Assembly: GCF_003688895.1 (NCBI RefSeq)
Contig: NZ_REFV01000001.1
Span: 413,503 to 477,502, forward strand
Origin: Dokdonia sinensis
GTDB lineage: Bacteria > Bacteroidota > Bacteroidia > Flavobacteriales > Flavobacteriaceae
Reading direction: 5' to 3'
Length of the DNA: 64,000 nucleotides
Shown: piece after piece, positions 17,560 through 26,209 of the stretch
How the letters are laid out: every line of letters starts with the position of its first letter
Position numbering within the stretch: the first letter of the stretch is position 1
Position numbers and translations under genes: made by a program
The notes under the pieces: generated by a model
The model's input: the letters and a program-made list of their open reading frames with translations, nothing else
The model's database searches: none
Told to the model about the DNA's origin: nothing

Positions 17560-19124
17560 TACTTCTTCTCTTTTAGCCAGAATAGTTGCTTCCAGATTTT
17601 GGTTCCGTGGTTTTCTAGTGCTTTACCTTTAGTGCTCCGACCGCTTAAAATAATGTCGTTGAGGGCGAGAGTCAGTTCTTCTTTCTTTTTCGCATAAGCG
17701 GAATCCTCAAAAAGATTATTGGTTTCTGACGGGTCATCCTTAATATTAAATAAATAGCTTTTTCCCTTTTTAGGATTTAAATCCATTTTCCAATCCCCTT
17801 TACGAATAGAAAATCTTCCCGCAAAATTTGTGTACACCGATGCCTCGCGGTCATAGGTATTTTCACCTTGTAATAAGGGCAAGATGCTGTAACTGTCCAC
17901 AGCTTGATTAAGTTCTGTTTTGGTATTTACAATGTCGGCGCAGGTGGCGTATAAATCTCCAAGGCTTATGGTGGTTGCGTTTGTACTGTTTGGCTTTATC
18001 GTGTTTTTCCATTGCACAATAAATGGCACGGTAAGACCTCCTTGGTGCAAGGTTGCTTTTCGCCCGCGTAAATGTGCGCTGGGTTTGTGGTTGTATTTTT
18101 CCTCAAATTCAATAGGAAAAGAAGCCTTAGAAGCTCCATTATCTGCGGTGAAGATGATAATGGTATTGTCCTCAATTCCCTTTTCCTTAACAGCAGTCAT
18201 AATTTGCCCAACCGTCCAGTCCAATTCTTGGATAAAGTCTCCATAAATCCCAGCTTTACTCGTTCCCTCAAACTCTGGACGCGGGTACACAGGCGTGTGA
18301 GGTGCAGTCAAAGGGATATATAAAAAGAAAGGTTTACTTTGCTTGTAATCCGCAATATATTTTACAGACTTGTTCGTTAAATCTAGCATTACGTCTTCTG
18401 CCTCAAAATCTGGAGCTTTATCCCCTTTTCGCTTGAGCTTCTGACCGCCGACTAAATCCAACTTTCGTCCGCCCGGAAAGTCTTTATCTTTTCCGTCGGG
18501 TTTCATTGTTTCGGTAGGCTCTGTTATCAAATTGTCATTTTCGGCATATACGTAGGGTGGGAAATCCAAAGAAGCATTGATTCCAAAAAAATAATCAAAT
18601 CCGTGATCCGTCGGACCTCCTTGAAAGGGTTTTGTGTAATCTACTTTATCACTTATATCTTGAGCATATTGGTATGGATTTTTAGCATCCATCTCGAGAT
18701 TTTCTTCTGTTTGTAATTGCCAGTCCCATCCCAAGTGCCATTTACCAATCATCGCCGTAGCATACCCATTGCGTTGTAACAATTCTGGAGCAGTATCTTT
18801 CTCATCGGCAATCAAGGATTTTGAATAGCCGTCCAGCACTCTAGCCTTTAACTTTGTGCGCCACGCGTACTCGCCTGTCATAATACTGTATCGCGACGGC
18901 GTACATACCGACGAAGTGGTGTGCGCATCAGTAAATGTCATTCCATTTTTTATGAGCGCGTCTATGTTTGGAGTGCTGACTTTTGCCTCTGGATTGAGAC
19001 CGGACACATCGCCAATTCCCATATCATCGGCAAGGATGTAGACGATGTTGGGGTTTGAGGTTTCTTGCGCTTTCGCGAAAGCGGATATCAACACAAGCGC
19101 TATTATATATAATGTTCTACTCAT
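17559..19124 (-). CDS. S1-type sulfatase (arylsulfatase A-like)
   Basis: A 521-residue sulfatase with a cleavable signal peptide (LYIIALVLISAFAKAQ); the AFAKA at its end is encoded by a palindrome copy at 19068-19083, so the repeat forms part of the signal peptide cleavage region. Active-site features: YILADDMGIGDVSGLN, the motif C74-T-P-S-R, IGKWHLGWDW, TAPHTP and FTADNGASK. The segment EYAWRTKLKARVLDGYSKSLI is typical of the arylsulfatase A-like subgroup with a long internal loop. It overlaps the fucosidase gene by 8 bp upstream and the next sulfatase by 1 bp downstream. Confidence 0.92.
   Translation of the reverse strand: MSRTLYIIALVLISAFAKAQETSNPNIVYILADDMGIGDVSGLNPEAKVSTPNIDALIKNGMTFTDAHTTSSVCTPSRYSIMTGEYAWRTKLKARVLDGYSKSLIADEKDTAPELLQRNGYATAMIGKWHLGWDWQLQTEENLEMDAKNPYQYAQDISDKVDYTKPFQGGPTDHGFDYFFGINASLDFPPYVYAENDNLITEPTETMKPDGKDKDFPGGRKLDLVGGQKLKRKGDKAPDFEAEDVMLDLTNKSVKYIADYKQSKPFFLYIPLTAPHTPVYPRPEFEGTSKAGIYGDFIQELDWTVGQIMTAVKEKGIEDNTIIIFTADNGASKASFPIEFEEKYNHKPSAHLRGRKATLHQGGLTVPFIVQWKNTIKPNSTNATTISLGDLYATCADIVNTKTELNQAVDSYSILPLLQGENTYDREASVYTNFAGRFSIRKGDWKMDLNPKKGKSYLFNIKDDPSETNNLFEDSAYAKKKEELTLALNDIILSGRSTKGKALENHGTKIWKQLFWLKEKK
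17686..17701. repeat. possible decayed palindrome copy
   Basis: TTTTTCGCATAAGCGG keeps the CGC centre and right arm with changes. It lies near the 3' end of the sulfatase gene. Assignment is uncertain. Confidence 0.35.
19068..19083. repeat. GCTTTCGCGAAAGC palindrome in a signal-peptide coding region
   Basis: A 16-bp perfect palindrome encoding SAFAKA at the cleavage end of the sulfatase signal peptide. Confidence 0.95.
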
Positions 19125-20907
19125 AACTATTAAAAGCGGTTATTTGAATGTCATTTGTATGCTCTAAAATGACCAATCTCGTTCCATAAATCGCATCCCC
19201 ATTGAGTTTCACTCGAAGTCCTTCACCTATGATTTTACCTTTGTAAACGGTTTTCCAATTCCCTGCTGCATCTTTTGTATCAATATGGAAGTTGCGCACA
19301 CAATGTGAACGCATATTCTCACTCAACAACAGCGTCTTTAATTTTTTGGGAGTTGTAAAGTATACAGTTAAATTGGGGTTTTTATCCTCTTTTGCCGGCT
19401 CCCACCAAGATTTTAGGTGTATGACTTCACTAAACACATTACCTTTTGCATTATAGATAACTTCTGGTTTGTTTTTTGCTTTCGCAAAAGATGAAGCAGA
19501 TACCTTGAATTCTTTTTTAGCTACTGGAATCGCTTCCCAAGTCTCTATACGCTCAAAAGTCGACGGATCTTCTGCCAAGGTAAGTGTGACAATATTGTCC
19601 AAATTTTTCGCGAAAGCGTTCTTATCAAAATACAACAATAGCTTACCATTCTTGACTTCGTACCGCTTAAAACCTTTGGTAATTCCTTCGGCACTTAAGA
19701 TTTGGGTAGGTAGCTGTGGTAGTTCTATGGTTGCCTCTGCATTGTCTGCCAATTGCTGTAAAACGTGTACATACAGCGTATTTCCTACCTGTGTACTGGC
19801 GCCATAATCACCACCTATATATATGCCACGCCGTGTATTTTTAATCGTGTGGCCATATTTCTTAATCCACTCGCCTACTTTGCTCGCCTCTTCGGCTTCT
19901 TTGGCAACGAATTCGCCTTTGCCGTTTGGGCCCAGATTGAGCAATAAATTCCCACCATTTCCTGCTACTTGAATGAGCATTCCTAAAACTGTTTCATAAG
20001 GTTTAATGGGCCCGTTTGGGCTATACAGCCATTTATCTGTCATTGTCAGGCACGCCTCCCAATACCTATGATGATTAACAGGCCCCAAACTTTGCTCGGG
20101 CGTGTCATAATCGCCTCTGTCCTGCAACGGCCAGCCAAAACCTGTACGAGCATTGCTCACAATACCCGGTTGCCATTCCTTCATTTTTTTAAGCAAATGG
20201 TAGCTGTCCCACTGCCAGTATTTGGTCGCCAGATGATCCCAAAACACGCCGTCTATCTTTCCGTACTGCGTAAATAGTTGCTCTACGTGGGCATTCATAT
20301 ACGGTAAGTAATTCTCGTAATGTTTCTCCCGCAAGTTGTCGGGATGCGTCCAATCAGGTTGCGAGTAATACCAAAAAATCTTTACGCCCGCCTTCTGCGC
20401 AGACTCGGCCAACTCCTTGCAAATGTCCCTCCCGAAAGGCGTGTTCATAATCCCATACTCCGTATTATCAGCATCAAAAAAAACAAAACCATCGTGATGT
20501 TTGGCCGTAAAAACCACATACTCTGCTCCCCAATCTTTTACTTGTTGCATCCAGCGGTCGGCGTCAAAATTCTTGGGGTTAAATTTTTTATAGAGGTTAT
20601 CATACACCTCGGCAGGCACACCTTTAGTTGCTGGTTTTTCCGCTCCAGGGCGTTCACCATCGCGACCCCAACTGAGCACATTGGTCTTTAACAATGCGGG
20701 TCCCCAATGAATAAAAATACCTAGCTTTGCGTCCTTAAACCACTCCATCTCACCCTCTGTGGCGTACAATTCTTTTTGTTGCTCGGCCGTCACGTACATC
20801 GTGCTATCCTTTGCGGGAAACTGCCATTGGTCTTTGTAGGACGTCTTTTTTTGAGCAAACACCGAAAGGGATGCAAACAAGATGATAAGAAGCTGAGTAT
20901 ATCTCAT
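19117..20907 (-). CDS. GH29-type alpha-L-fucosidase
   Basis: A 596-residue exported protein (signal LLIILFASLSVFAQ). The GH29 catalytic barrel spans about 40-370: WFKDAKLGIFIHWGP (57-70), YVVFTAKHHDGFVFFDADNTEYG (130-152), KIFWYYSQPDWTHP and KIDGVFWDH, where D224 is placed as the catalytic nucleophile. A C-terminal beta domain (about 380-596, FKVSASSFAKA...) is likely accessory and may be galactose-binding-like. GH29 enzymes release alpha-linked fucose, so fucose in the target glycan is implied. Two damaged palindrome copies lie in the C-terminal part, read SFAKAK and NAFAKN. It is in a tight unit with sulfatases on both sides. Confidence 0.9.
   Translation of the reverse strand: MRYTQLLIILFASLSVFAQKKTSYKDQWQFPAKDSTMYVTAEQQKELYATEGEMEWFKDAKLGIFIHWGPALLKTNVLSWGRDGERPGAEKPATKGVPAEVYDNLYKKFNPKNFDADRWMQQVKDWGAEYVVFTAKHHDGFVFFDADNTEYGIMNTPFGRDICKELAESAQKAGVKIFWYYSQPDWTHPDNLREKHYENYLPYMNAHVEQLFTQYGKIDGVFWDHLATKYWQWDSYHLLKKMKEWQPGIVSNARTGFGWPLQDRGDYDTPEQSLGPVNHHRYWEACLTMTDKWLYSPNGPIKPYETVLGMLIQVAGNGGNLLLNLGPNGKGEFVAKEAEEASKVGEWIKKYGHTIKNTRRGIYIGGDYGASTQVGNTLYVHVLQQLADNAEATIELPQLPTQILSAEGITKGFKRYEVKNGKLLLYFDKNAFAKNLDNIVTLTLAEDPSTFERIETWEAIPVAKKEFKVSASSFAKAKNKPEVIYNAKGNVFSEVIHLKSWWEPAKEDKNPNLTVYFTTPKKLKTLLLSENMRSHCVRNFHIDTKDAAGNWKTVYKGKIIGEGLRVKLNGDAIYGTRLVILEHTNDIQITAFNSYE
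19478..19490. repeat. decayed palindrome copy inside fucosidase gene
   Basis: GCTTTCGCAAAAG: a G to A change at the second CpG and loss of the final C. Still read as SFAKAK. Confidence 0.6.
19606..19620. repeat. one-armed palindrome copy inside fucosidase gene
   Basis: TTTCGCGAAAGCGTT: intact centre and right arm, left arm replaced by T run. Read as NAFAKN. Confidence 0.7.
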
Positions 20908-22635
20908 CTACAATTGCGTTTTAAAGATCTCGCTTTCGCGAAAACCAATACGTTGCGCCATCGCATATAGATACTGGCCTTTCTTAACTTCCAGAGGCTT
21001 GTGATACACGTGCCAACCGCTATTCAAATCCAACTCATCCATAACAGTATCCGAAATGATATACCCAATAGATGCTCCCTTAGTGGAAGATGAAAGTCTT
21101 ACAACTTCAGCGCTTGCGTTTTCAGATTCGGTGTTGATTTCAATTTCAGCCGTCACCGGTTGTTCAAAATCTGGCCAGATTTGATTAATAAATTGAGCCT
21201 CCGGCATCATCCCATAATCGATATATTCGTCACGAAATTTGAGTAATCTTGACCGAAGTTCCTTTTGAACAGCTGTGTACTTTGGATTATCAATTAAGTT
21301 GATCAGATTGTGAGGATCGTTAACGTAATCGTACAGTTCGGCTTTGGGCTTGTCCGTAAACCATTCCTGCTGTGTTGGGGTTAGGTTACAGCCACTTCGA
21401 CTACGCTCAGCGCAGGTTTCGCGAAAGCGTAATAATTCCTCCATCATCGGTACTTGCTTTCTGTAGCCTACATCTTTATACCACATCTTCTCTGGAAAGT
21501 CGTTCTGAATGTAGAGAAATTGGTCGTTGTACACCGCACGGGAACGATCTGTAAACTCGTCAAAACGGTCTGACGTGCCAAAGGCGTAGTTGCGTTTCTC
21601 GTCATTTTGCACTCCCAAAAATGCCTTTCCTTGAATGTGTTCGGGAATCTCCACTCCAGCCAAACTCAATACGGTAGGCGCCAAATCTACAAAAGAGACA
21701 ATTTGATCACTACGGCCTTTTGTACCGCGCAAATCCTTAACCATAAAGGGTACGTGAAGACCGCTGTCGTAAATTTCTCTTTTCTGGCGGGGCATCGGGC
21801 CACCGTGGTCGCTGTAAAAGAAAATGATGGTGTTATCGTATAAACCGTCATCTTTAAGTTTCTGGAGCAGGTCGCCCACTTCTTTATCTAGTAATTCTAC
21901 ATTGCTGTATAAGCGTGCGAGATCTGTGCGAGAGGTTTCTGTATCTTGAAAGTAAGGTGGCACAGGCACATCATCTGGACTTACGGTAAGTGGCAAATCA
22001 GCATTTTTCCAAATACGGCTCTCGTGGGTTACGCCAAAATTAAATACCGAGAAAAAAGGCTGTCCTTTTTTACGATTACGCCAATGCGCTTTCTTTCCGT
22101 TCTCATCCCAAACGGTTACGGGCGATGCAAACTGGTAATCTGTTTTTTCATTATTTGAGGTGAAGTATCCTTCCGTACGCAAGTATTCTGGAAATGCTTT
22201 TACATAATCAGGAATCACAGAAGCATATTGAATGATGTCATTGCCCTGAACATCTTGCCTTCCCACGTCCTTTTTGTAGGTACGCTTTCCCCAGTTCATC
22301 ACATCCTGCGCCGTACGCATATGCATCGTCCCAATGCTGGTAGGATACATACCCGTAATAATCGCACTTCGCGATGGTCCGCAAACGCCAACTACTGAGA
22401 AAGCCTTATCGTACACCACACTTTCAGAGGCAAGTTTATCTAAAACTGGGGTTTTTGCGGTGTTATCTCCGTAAAAAGAGAGTATCGGACTAATGTCTTC
22501 ACAAACAATCCAGAGAATATTAGGCTGTCCACCATCCGAATCCTGAGCGGAGCCGAAGGATGAAGTTGAGGACTTATTTGAATTACAAGAAATAATCAGA
22601 ACAAACAGACCTATAAGCGAGAGAACATATTTCAT
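20908..22635 (-). CDS. S1-type sulfatase (N-sulfoglucosamine/heparan sulfatase-like), lipoprotein
   Basis: A 575-residue sulfatase with lipoprotein signal (LIGLFVLIISC, Cys 17). Directly after it, FGSAQDS is encoded by a palindromic repeat. The catalytic domain begins NILWIVCEDISPILSFYGD, with C85-G-P-S-R as maturation motif, TGMYPTSIGTMHMRT, and YSDHGG near 270. The subgroup recalls sulfamidase-like family members with an extra C-terminal beta domain (about 480-575), here ending in FRES from another repeat copy. The peptide FRETCAERSRSGCN in the middle comes from two abutting repeats at 21395-21430. The GH10 gene start overlaps its neighbour by 1 bp; this gene ends directly at the fucosidase start. 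Confidence 0.9.
   Translation of the reverse strand: MKYVLSLIGLFVLIISCNSNKSSTSSFGSAQDSDGGQPNILWIVCEDISPILSFYGDNTAKTPVLDKLASESVVYDKAFSVVGVCGPSRSAIITGMYPTSIGTMHMRTAQDVMNWGKRTYKKDVGRQDVQGNDIIQYASVIPDYVKAFPEYLRTEGYFTSNNEKTDYQFASPVTVWDENGKKAHWRNRKKGQPFFSVFNFGVTHESRIWKNADLPLTVSPDDVPVPPYFQDTETSRTDLARLYSNVELLDKEVGDLLQKLKDDGLYDNTIIFFYSDHGGPMPRQKREIYDSGLHVPFMVKDLRGTKGRSDQIVSFVDLAPTVLSLAGVEIPEHIQGKAFLGVQNDEKRNYAFGTSDRFDEFTDRSRAVYNDQFLYIQNDFPEKMWYKDVGYRKQVPMMEELLRFRETCAERSRSGCNLTPTQQEWFTDKPKAELYDYVNDPHNLINLIDNPKYTAVQKELRSRLLKFRDEYIDYGMMPEAQFINQIWPDFEQPVTAEIEINTESENASAEVVRLSSSTKGASIGYIISDTVMDELDLNSGWHVYHKPLEVKKGQYLYAMAQRIGFRESEIFKTQL
20931..20943. repeat. one-armed palindrome copy at the 3' end of a sulfatase gene
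   Basis: CGCTTTCGCGAAA, left arm and centre intact, right arm lost. Read as GFRES seven codons before the sulfatase stop. Confidence 0.8.
21395..21430. repeat. composite repeat: CTTCGACTACGCTCAG-type element abutting a TTTCGCGAAAGCGT half palindrome
   Basis: 21395-21416 is a copy of the CCTGAGCGGAGTCGAAGG-type element in reverse orientation. 21417-21430 is the main palindrome lacking its left arm. Together they add about a dozen residues (RFRETCAERSRSGC) to the sulfatase in frame. Confidence 0.8.
22541..22563. repeat. CCTGAGCGGAGTCGAAGG-type repeat in a sulfatase signal-linker
   Basis: A copy with one change (AGCCGAAGG), read as FGSAQDS immediately after the lipoprotein signal of the sulfatase. 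Confidence 0.75.
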
Positions 22636-24377
22636 TATAATTGAATTTGAATTTGATTTGAAGCGTTTGGAACTACTTCAAAACTTCCTGTTTTTTCAAC
22701 TCCGTCAACCAAGACTTTATAGGTATATAAACCATAAAACCCACGGTCTGAAATAGCTCCTTGCTCATTAAGCTTTCGCGAAAGCGTAGTCTTCCAATCC
22801 CCATTTACTAATGAGAAATACGCCTTGCCCATCTCGCCTATACTTTCGTCTGCCTCATAAATATCAACTTTGCCACGACCGTCATCATCCTGAAATCCCC
22901 AAAAAAGAAACTCAGAAACGTTAGGGTGTGAAAAAGTGGCAATCATAAAATCGCGGGTATACTGCTCGCGGATTTTTGGGTCGGTTTCATCCATCGTAAA
23001 CTCTGAGATACTGATGCGCTTTCCCAGAGAGGCATAATATGACAGCAAACTCAGCACCTTTTCTGGCGGTGTGAGGTCGGTGCCCATATGGGACTGGATG
23101 CCAATACCTTGCACAGCACCATTAGTATTTGTGTCTACACGTTTGATATAATCGTAGTACCATTGTTGCTTTTGGGTATCTATCCCGCCCTTGCTTATGA
23201 TGCCGTACTCGTTGGTAAATCGGCTCACATTAGGCTGACGATTGCGTAAAATTCGGAAGCCATCGTAGAGTAATTCTTCGCTTCCCAATATGTTTTGAAA
23301 GTCCTTGTTTGTGTAGGTTTCATTTGCCACATCCCAATGCGTTACTTTACCCTCAGTAGCATCTAGTATATTGTACACGTGGGATTTAATCGCCTTTTCT
23401 AGTTTTACTGGATCGTTTTTTAATTTTTTGATGCTCGCAGGGTTATACTGAAATCCTGGCCAAATAAGAACGTGACCTTTTACAGAAATCCCATCAGCTT
23501 TTAATTTATCGAGTGCTTTTAAAGTCGTAGCTCTGTTTTCTTTGCGAGACCAGCGTTTGATTTTCAAGTCATTGGCCAGCACAGTAAGACCAAAAGCTTC
23601 TTTAAATCGGTTGTATTTGTCTTTATTGTTTAGGATTTCTTCGGCGTCCATCGCAACGCCAAAGGGGAAGTAATGACGCTTTAGTTCCACCTCTATTTGT
23701 GCATTAGGCACAGGTTTACCATCTTGTGTAACTTCTATCTGAAAATCGCCTTTGCGTATTTGCTCTATCCTTGCTAGGGCATCTTTCCGCCATTGAGCAT
23801 CAGGTTCCATACCTTGGTACGTAACTTCGGTTTTTGGTAAATCTTGTAGTAACGTCCCTCTAGGATACACTTGAAATGAGATATTCTTTAACGCGATAGT
23901 CTGTGGTTCAAAGCCATACTGTAACATCACTCCGAGATTTTTAGGACTTATAGATTGCGTAGTTTGAAACGGTATAAAATAACGTTTCCAGACAGAACCA
24001 ATATTTAAAGTCCTATCTAGGTTTTGCTTAAAGGAGCCTGATTGTTTGAGTTGGATAAGCAACTTTGCCTCCCCAGTTTCTTCACTACTTTTTTCGGTAA
24101 TAGCCTCAAATGAAAGTAGAACTACATCACCCTCGTTAAGTTTTTCCTTTTGTAGCGGAAGGCTGGTCGCGTAGTTGTAAATAAATTTGGGTTGTGTTTC
24201 TGTGATAAAACGTACGACATTTGTCTCATTTTCTTTTGTCACTTCTACTTGGGAGCCTTCTGCTTTTGAAGTGAGAAATTTCAATCGTGAAGCATCCAGA
24301 ATATCCCTTCCTTCGGGTTGCTGGGCACAAGCCGAGAAAACAAGCAGTAAAAATATAGGGAGAAAAATGTGTTTCAT
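22635..24377 (-). CDS. GH10 endo-xylanase-like glycoside hydrolase, lipoprotein
   Basis: The start is set at MKHIFLPIFLLLVFSAC (24377), a clean lipoprotein signal (Cys 17) whose ATG overlaps the upstream sulfatase stop by one base; six in-frame codons upstream are not needed. The 580-residue protein has an N-terminal beta-rich, CBM-like region (about 20-180). The GH10 barrel (about 205-535) has HYFPFGVAMD, LKIKRWSRKE, GHVLIWPG, E353 in WDVANE as acid/base and E459 in ISISEF as nucleophile. Both catalytic glutamates are present, though the WDVVNE and TELD forms common in xylanases are changed, so the substrate may be an unusual or sulfated xylan-like glycan. A repeat copy gives TLSRK near the barrel end. 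Confidence 0.87.
   Translation of the reverse strand: MKHIFLPIFLLLVFSACAQQPEGRDILDASRLKFLTSKAEGSQVEVTKENETNVVRFITETQPKFIYNYATSLPLQKEKLNEGDVVLLSFEAITEKSSEETGEAKLLIQLKQSGSFKQNLDRTLNIGSVWKRYFIPFQTTQSISPKNLGVMLQYGFEPQTIALKNISFQVYPRGTLLQDLPKTEVTYQGMEPDAQWRKDALARIEQIRKGDFQIEVTQDGKPVPNAQIEVELKRHYFPFGVAMDAEEILNNKDKYNRFKEAFGLTVLANDLKIKRWSRKENRATTLKALDKLKADGISVKGHVLIWPGFQYNPASIKKLKNDPVKLEKAIKSHVYNILDATEGKVTHWDVANETYTNKDFQNILGSEELLYDGFRILRNRQPNVSRFTNEYGIISKGGIDTQKQQWYYDYIKRVDTNTNGAVQGIGIQSHMGTDLTPPEKVLSLLSYYASLGKRISISEFTMDETDPKIREQYTRDFMIATFSHPNVSEFLFWGFQDDDGRGKVDIYEADESIGEMGKAYFSLVNGDWKTTLSRKLNEQGAISDRGFYGLYTYKVLVDGVEKTGSFEVVPNASNQIQIQL
22772..22786. repeat. GCTTTCGCGAAAGC palindrome inside GH10 gene
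   Basis: Perfect core with one extra G, read as TLSRK at about residues 531-534 after the barrel. Confidence 0.95.
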
Positions 24378-25861
24378 TAAAATGTGGATTTCCAATTATT
24401 CAGCTTTCGCGAAAGCGTACGCACTCTTTCCGGCATCGCCTTACTTAGATCATTTTGCTCACCAGGATCTTGTGCGATGTTATATAATTCAAATCGGTTT
24501 TCTTTATACCAATGAATGAGTTTAAAATCCCCCTCACGCACCGCCGAAGACTTTGTATCGCCTGTATTTGTAGGGCGTGCTTTTGAGGAGTGCCAAAAGA
24601 CGGTTCGGTCGTCCCACTCCTCGGTATCGTTAAGGACAGGGAGCATATTCTGACCTTCGGTTTCTAGATTTTTTCCAGTTGTGAGATTTGTGAGCGTAGG
24701 TAAAACGTCCATCAACATTACTAGAGATGATTCATCTCGCGGTTGCAGTTTATCCTGCCACTTTACGAAAAACGGAATTTTGATCCCGCCATCGTAGAGA
24801 TGACCTTTTCCCGCTCTAAGCGGATAATTTGTGGTAGCTAGATTGCGCTGTTTTGTCCCGTCGTTTGAAAGTCCGCCGTGGTCGCTGGAGAAGATGATCA
24901 GGGTGTTGTCTAAAATCCCCTCGGCTTCGAGAAGGGCCAATAGTTTTCCTACATTTTCATCGGTATTTTCTACCATAGCGGCGTAGGTGGCGTTGTCTTG
25001 ACGCATTTTTGTTCGGCCGGTGCCTTCTTTGATATATTCTGGAGTATCGCCAAAATCGAAAGCCCTTATCTCCTTACGATTGCGCTTTATGTCTTCTTCT
25101 TTGGCCTCAAAGGGTTGATGAACGTTGTAAAAAGCGAGCATTGCCATAAATGGCGCATTTTTATCTCGATTTTTAATGTATTGCGCGACTTGGTCTGTAA
25201 GGACATCGGTTAGGTAATCACCGTCTTTTGAAATTTCGTCTAGGTCCTTTATAGGTGCCTTTTTAGATTTTCCTTTACCCTTTTTCTCATTGAATGGATA
25301 TAAAAATGAAATGGGCGAACCCGCGTGGCCAGCGGCGACACTTGTATCAAAACCCAGCTCTTTTGGGTCTTCGCCCAAATGCCATTTGCCAAAATAAGCG
25401 GTTTGATAGCCAGCCCCGTCTATAGCTTTTATAAAATTCTTATTATCTGGAATATTGTCAATCTCAAACCCATCATCTGGCACATCGCCATTTTGCACAG
25501 GATAACCGCCCGTCATCATCGCATAGCGCGAGGGCACACAACGAGGATAGTTTGCATAGGCATTTGTAAAACGTACGCTTTCACCAGCGAGCTTATCAAT
25601 ATTAGGCGTTTGATAAATTTTTGAACCGTGCACGCTCAGGTCGTGGTACCCGAGGTCATCTACGTGCAAAATCAAAATATTTGGTTTTTCAATTTTCGAA
25701 CCCTGAGCAGAGTCGAAGGATGAACTCGAATCTGAACCCTGAGCGGAGTCGAAGGGTGAAGAATTCTGATTTGATTTACAACTGAATGTTAAGATTAAAA
25801 GCATAAAAGCGAACACTCGCAGAGCGCTCGCTTTTAATAGGATTTTGAAATTCAAACTCAT
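24377..25861 (-). CDS. S1-type sulfatase, lipoprotein, paralogue of the gene at 26210
   Basis: A 494-residue sulfatase. The lipoprotein signal (FAFMLLILTFSC, Cys 28) is preceded by a longer basic N-region. Two FDSAQGS peptides (about 37-54) follow it, each from a palindromic repeat. Then ILHVDDLGYHDLSVHGS, C108-V-P-S-R, GKWHLGEDP, FSSDHGGLSNDGTKQRNLATTNYPLRAGKGHLYDGGI and FWHSSKARPTNTGD. The last segments are shared almost word for word with the next sulfatase upstream, so the two are recent paralogues. It ends in a repeat-derived TLSRKL. It leads a tight seven-gene run with the GH10, GH29 and sulfatase genes downstream to 16108. Confidence 0.92.
   Translation of the reverse strand: MSLNFKILLKASALRVFAFMLLILTFSCKSNQNSSPFDSAQGSDSSSSFDSAQGSKIEKPNILILHVDDLGYHDLSVHGSKIYQTPNIDKLAGESVRFTNAYANYPRCVPSRYAMMTGGYPVQNGDVPDDGFEIDNIPDNKNFIKAIDGAGYQTAYFGKWHLGEDPKELGFDTSVAAGHAGSPISFLYPFNEKKGKGKSKKAPIKDLDEISKDGDYLTDVLTDQVAQYIKNRDKNAPFMAMLAFYNVHQPFEAKEEDIKRNRKEIRAFDFGDTPEYIKEGTGRTKMRQDNATYAAMVENTDENVGKLLALLEAEGILDNTLIIFSSDHGGLSNDGTKQRNLATTNYPLRAGKGHLYDGGIKIPFFVKWQDKLQPRDESSLVMLMDVLPTLTNLTTGKNLETEGQNMLPVLNDTEEWDDRTVFWHSSKARPTNTGDTKSSAVREGDFKLIHWYKENRFELYNIAQDPGEQNDLSKAMPERVRTLSRKLNNWKSTF
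24403..24417. repeat. GCTTTCGCGAAAGC palindrome at the 3' end of a sulfatase gene
   Basis: Perfect core, read as TLSRKL nine codons before the stop. Confidence 0.95.
25701..25723. repeat. CCTGAGCGGAGTCGAAGG-type repeat, first of a tandem pair
   Basis: Copy with one change (GAGCAGAG). Encodes FDSAQGS in the linker between lipobox and sulfatase domain. Confidence 0.8.
25737..25759. repeat. CCTGAGCGGAGTCGAAGG-type repeat, second of a tandem pair
   Basis: Consensus copy 14 bp from the first, same orientation, again encoding FDSAQGS. Confidence 0.85.
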
Positions 25862-26209
25862 TATTTGAAATATTAATTTAAAAAAGATTGAGTTTTAATC
25901 TTCGTACTCAGTCTACTTCATATCATTGTTCATTTTTTTCATTGCCAAAAAAACGAACCAAAAAAGGCTAGGCTGAACCGACTTTTACTAAAAATTTCCC
26001 TCGCTTCGGCGCAAAATAAAGGTGTAGTCATTCTTAAAATGACTTCTTAAGGGGTTAACAAATTGGTATTGTCAATAACATTTTGTCTAGCCCTATTTTG
26101 CTTAACCCTACGCTCACATCATTTTTTACGTAAAATTCGCTTAGGCCAGTTTGGATTCAACTATTGCATTTTCAACTGCCAGGCTGTTCACAAAAAGAGA
26201 ATGGCTCAG
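25862..26209. other. intergenic stretch between two paralogous sulfatase genes
   Basis: No gene or clean hairpin terminator was seen. The segment around 25945-26025 (CCAAAAAAGGCTAGGCTG followed by CTCGCTTCGGCGCAAAA) looks like dispersed-repeat material of the kind found between flavobacterial genes, by impression only. A GCGCAAAATA stretch also occurs at 62342-62351 before uvrA. The stretch probably also holds the promoter for the gene run starting at 25861. Confidence 0.35.
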
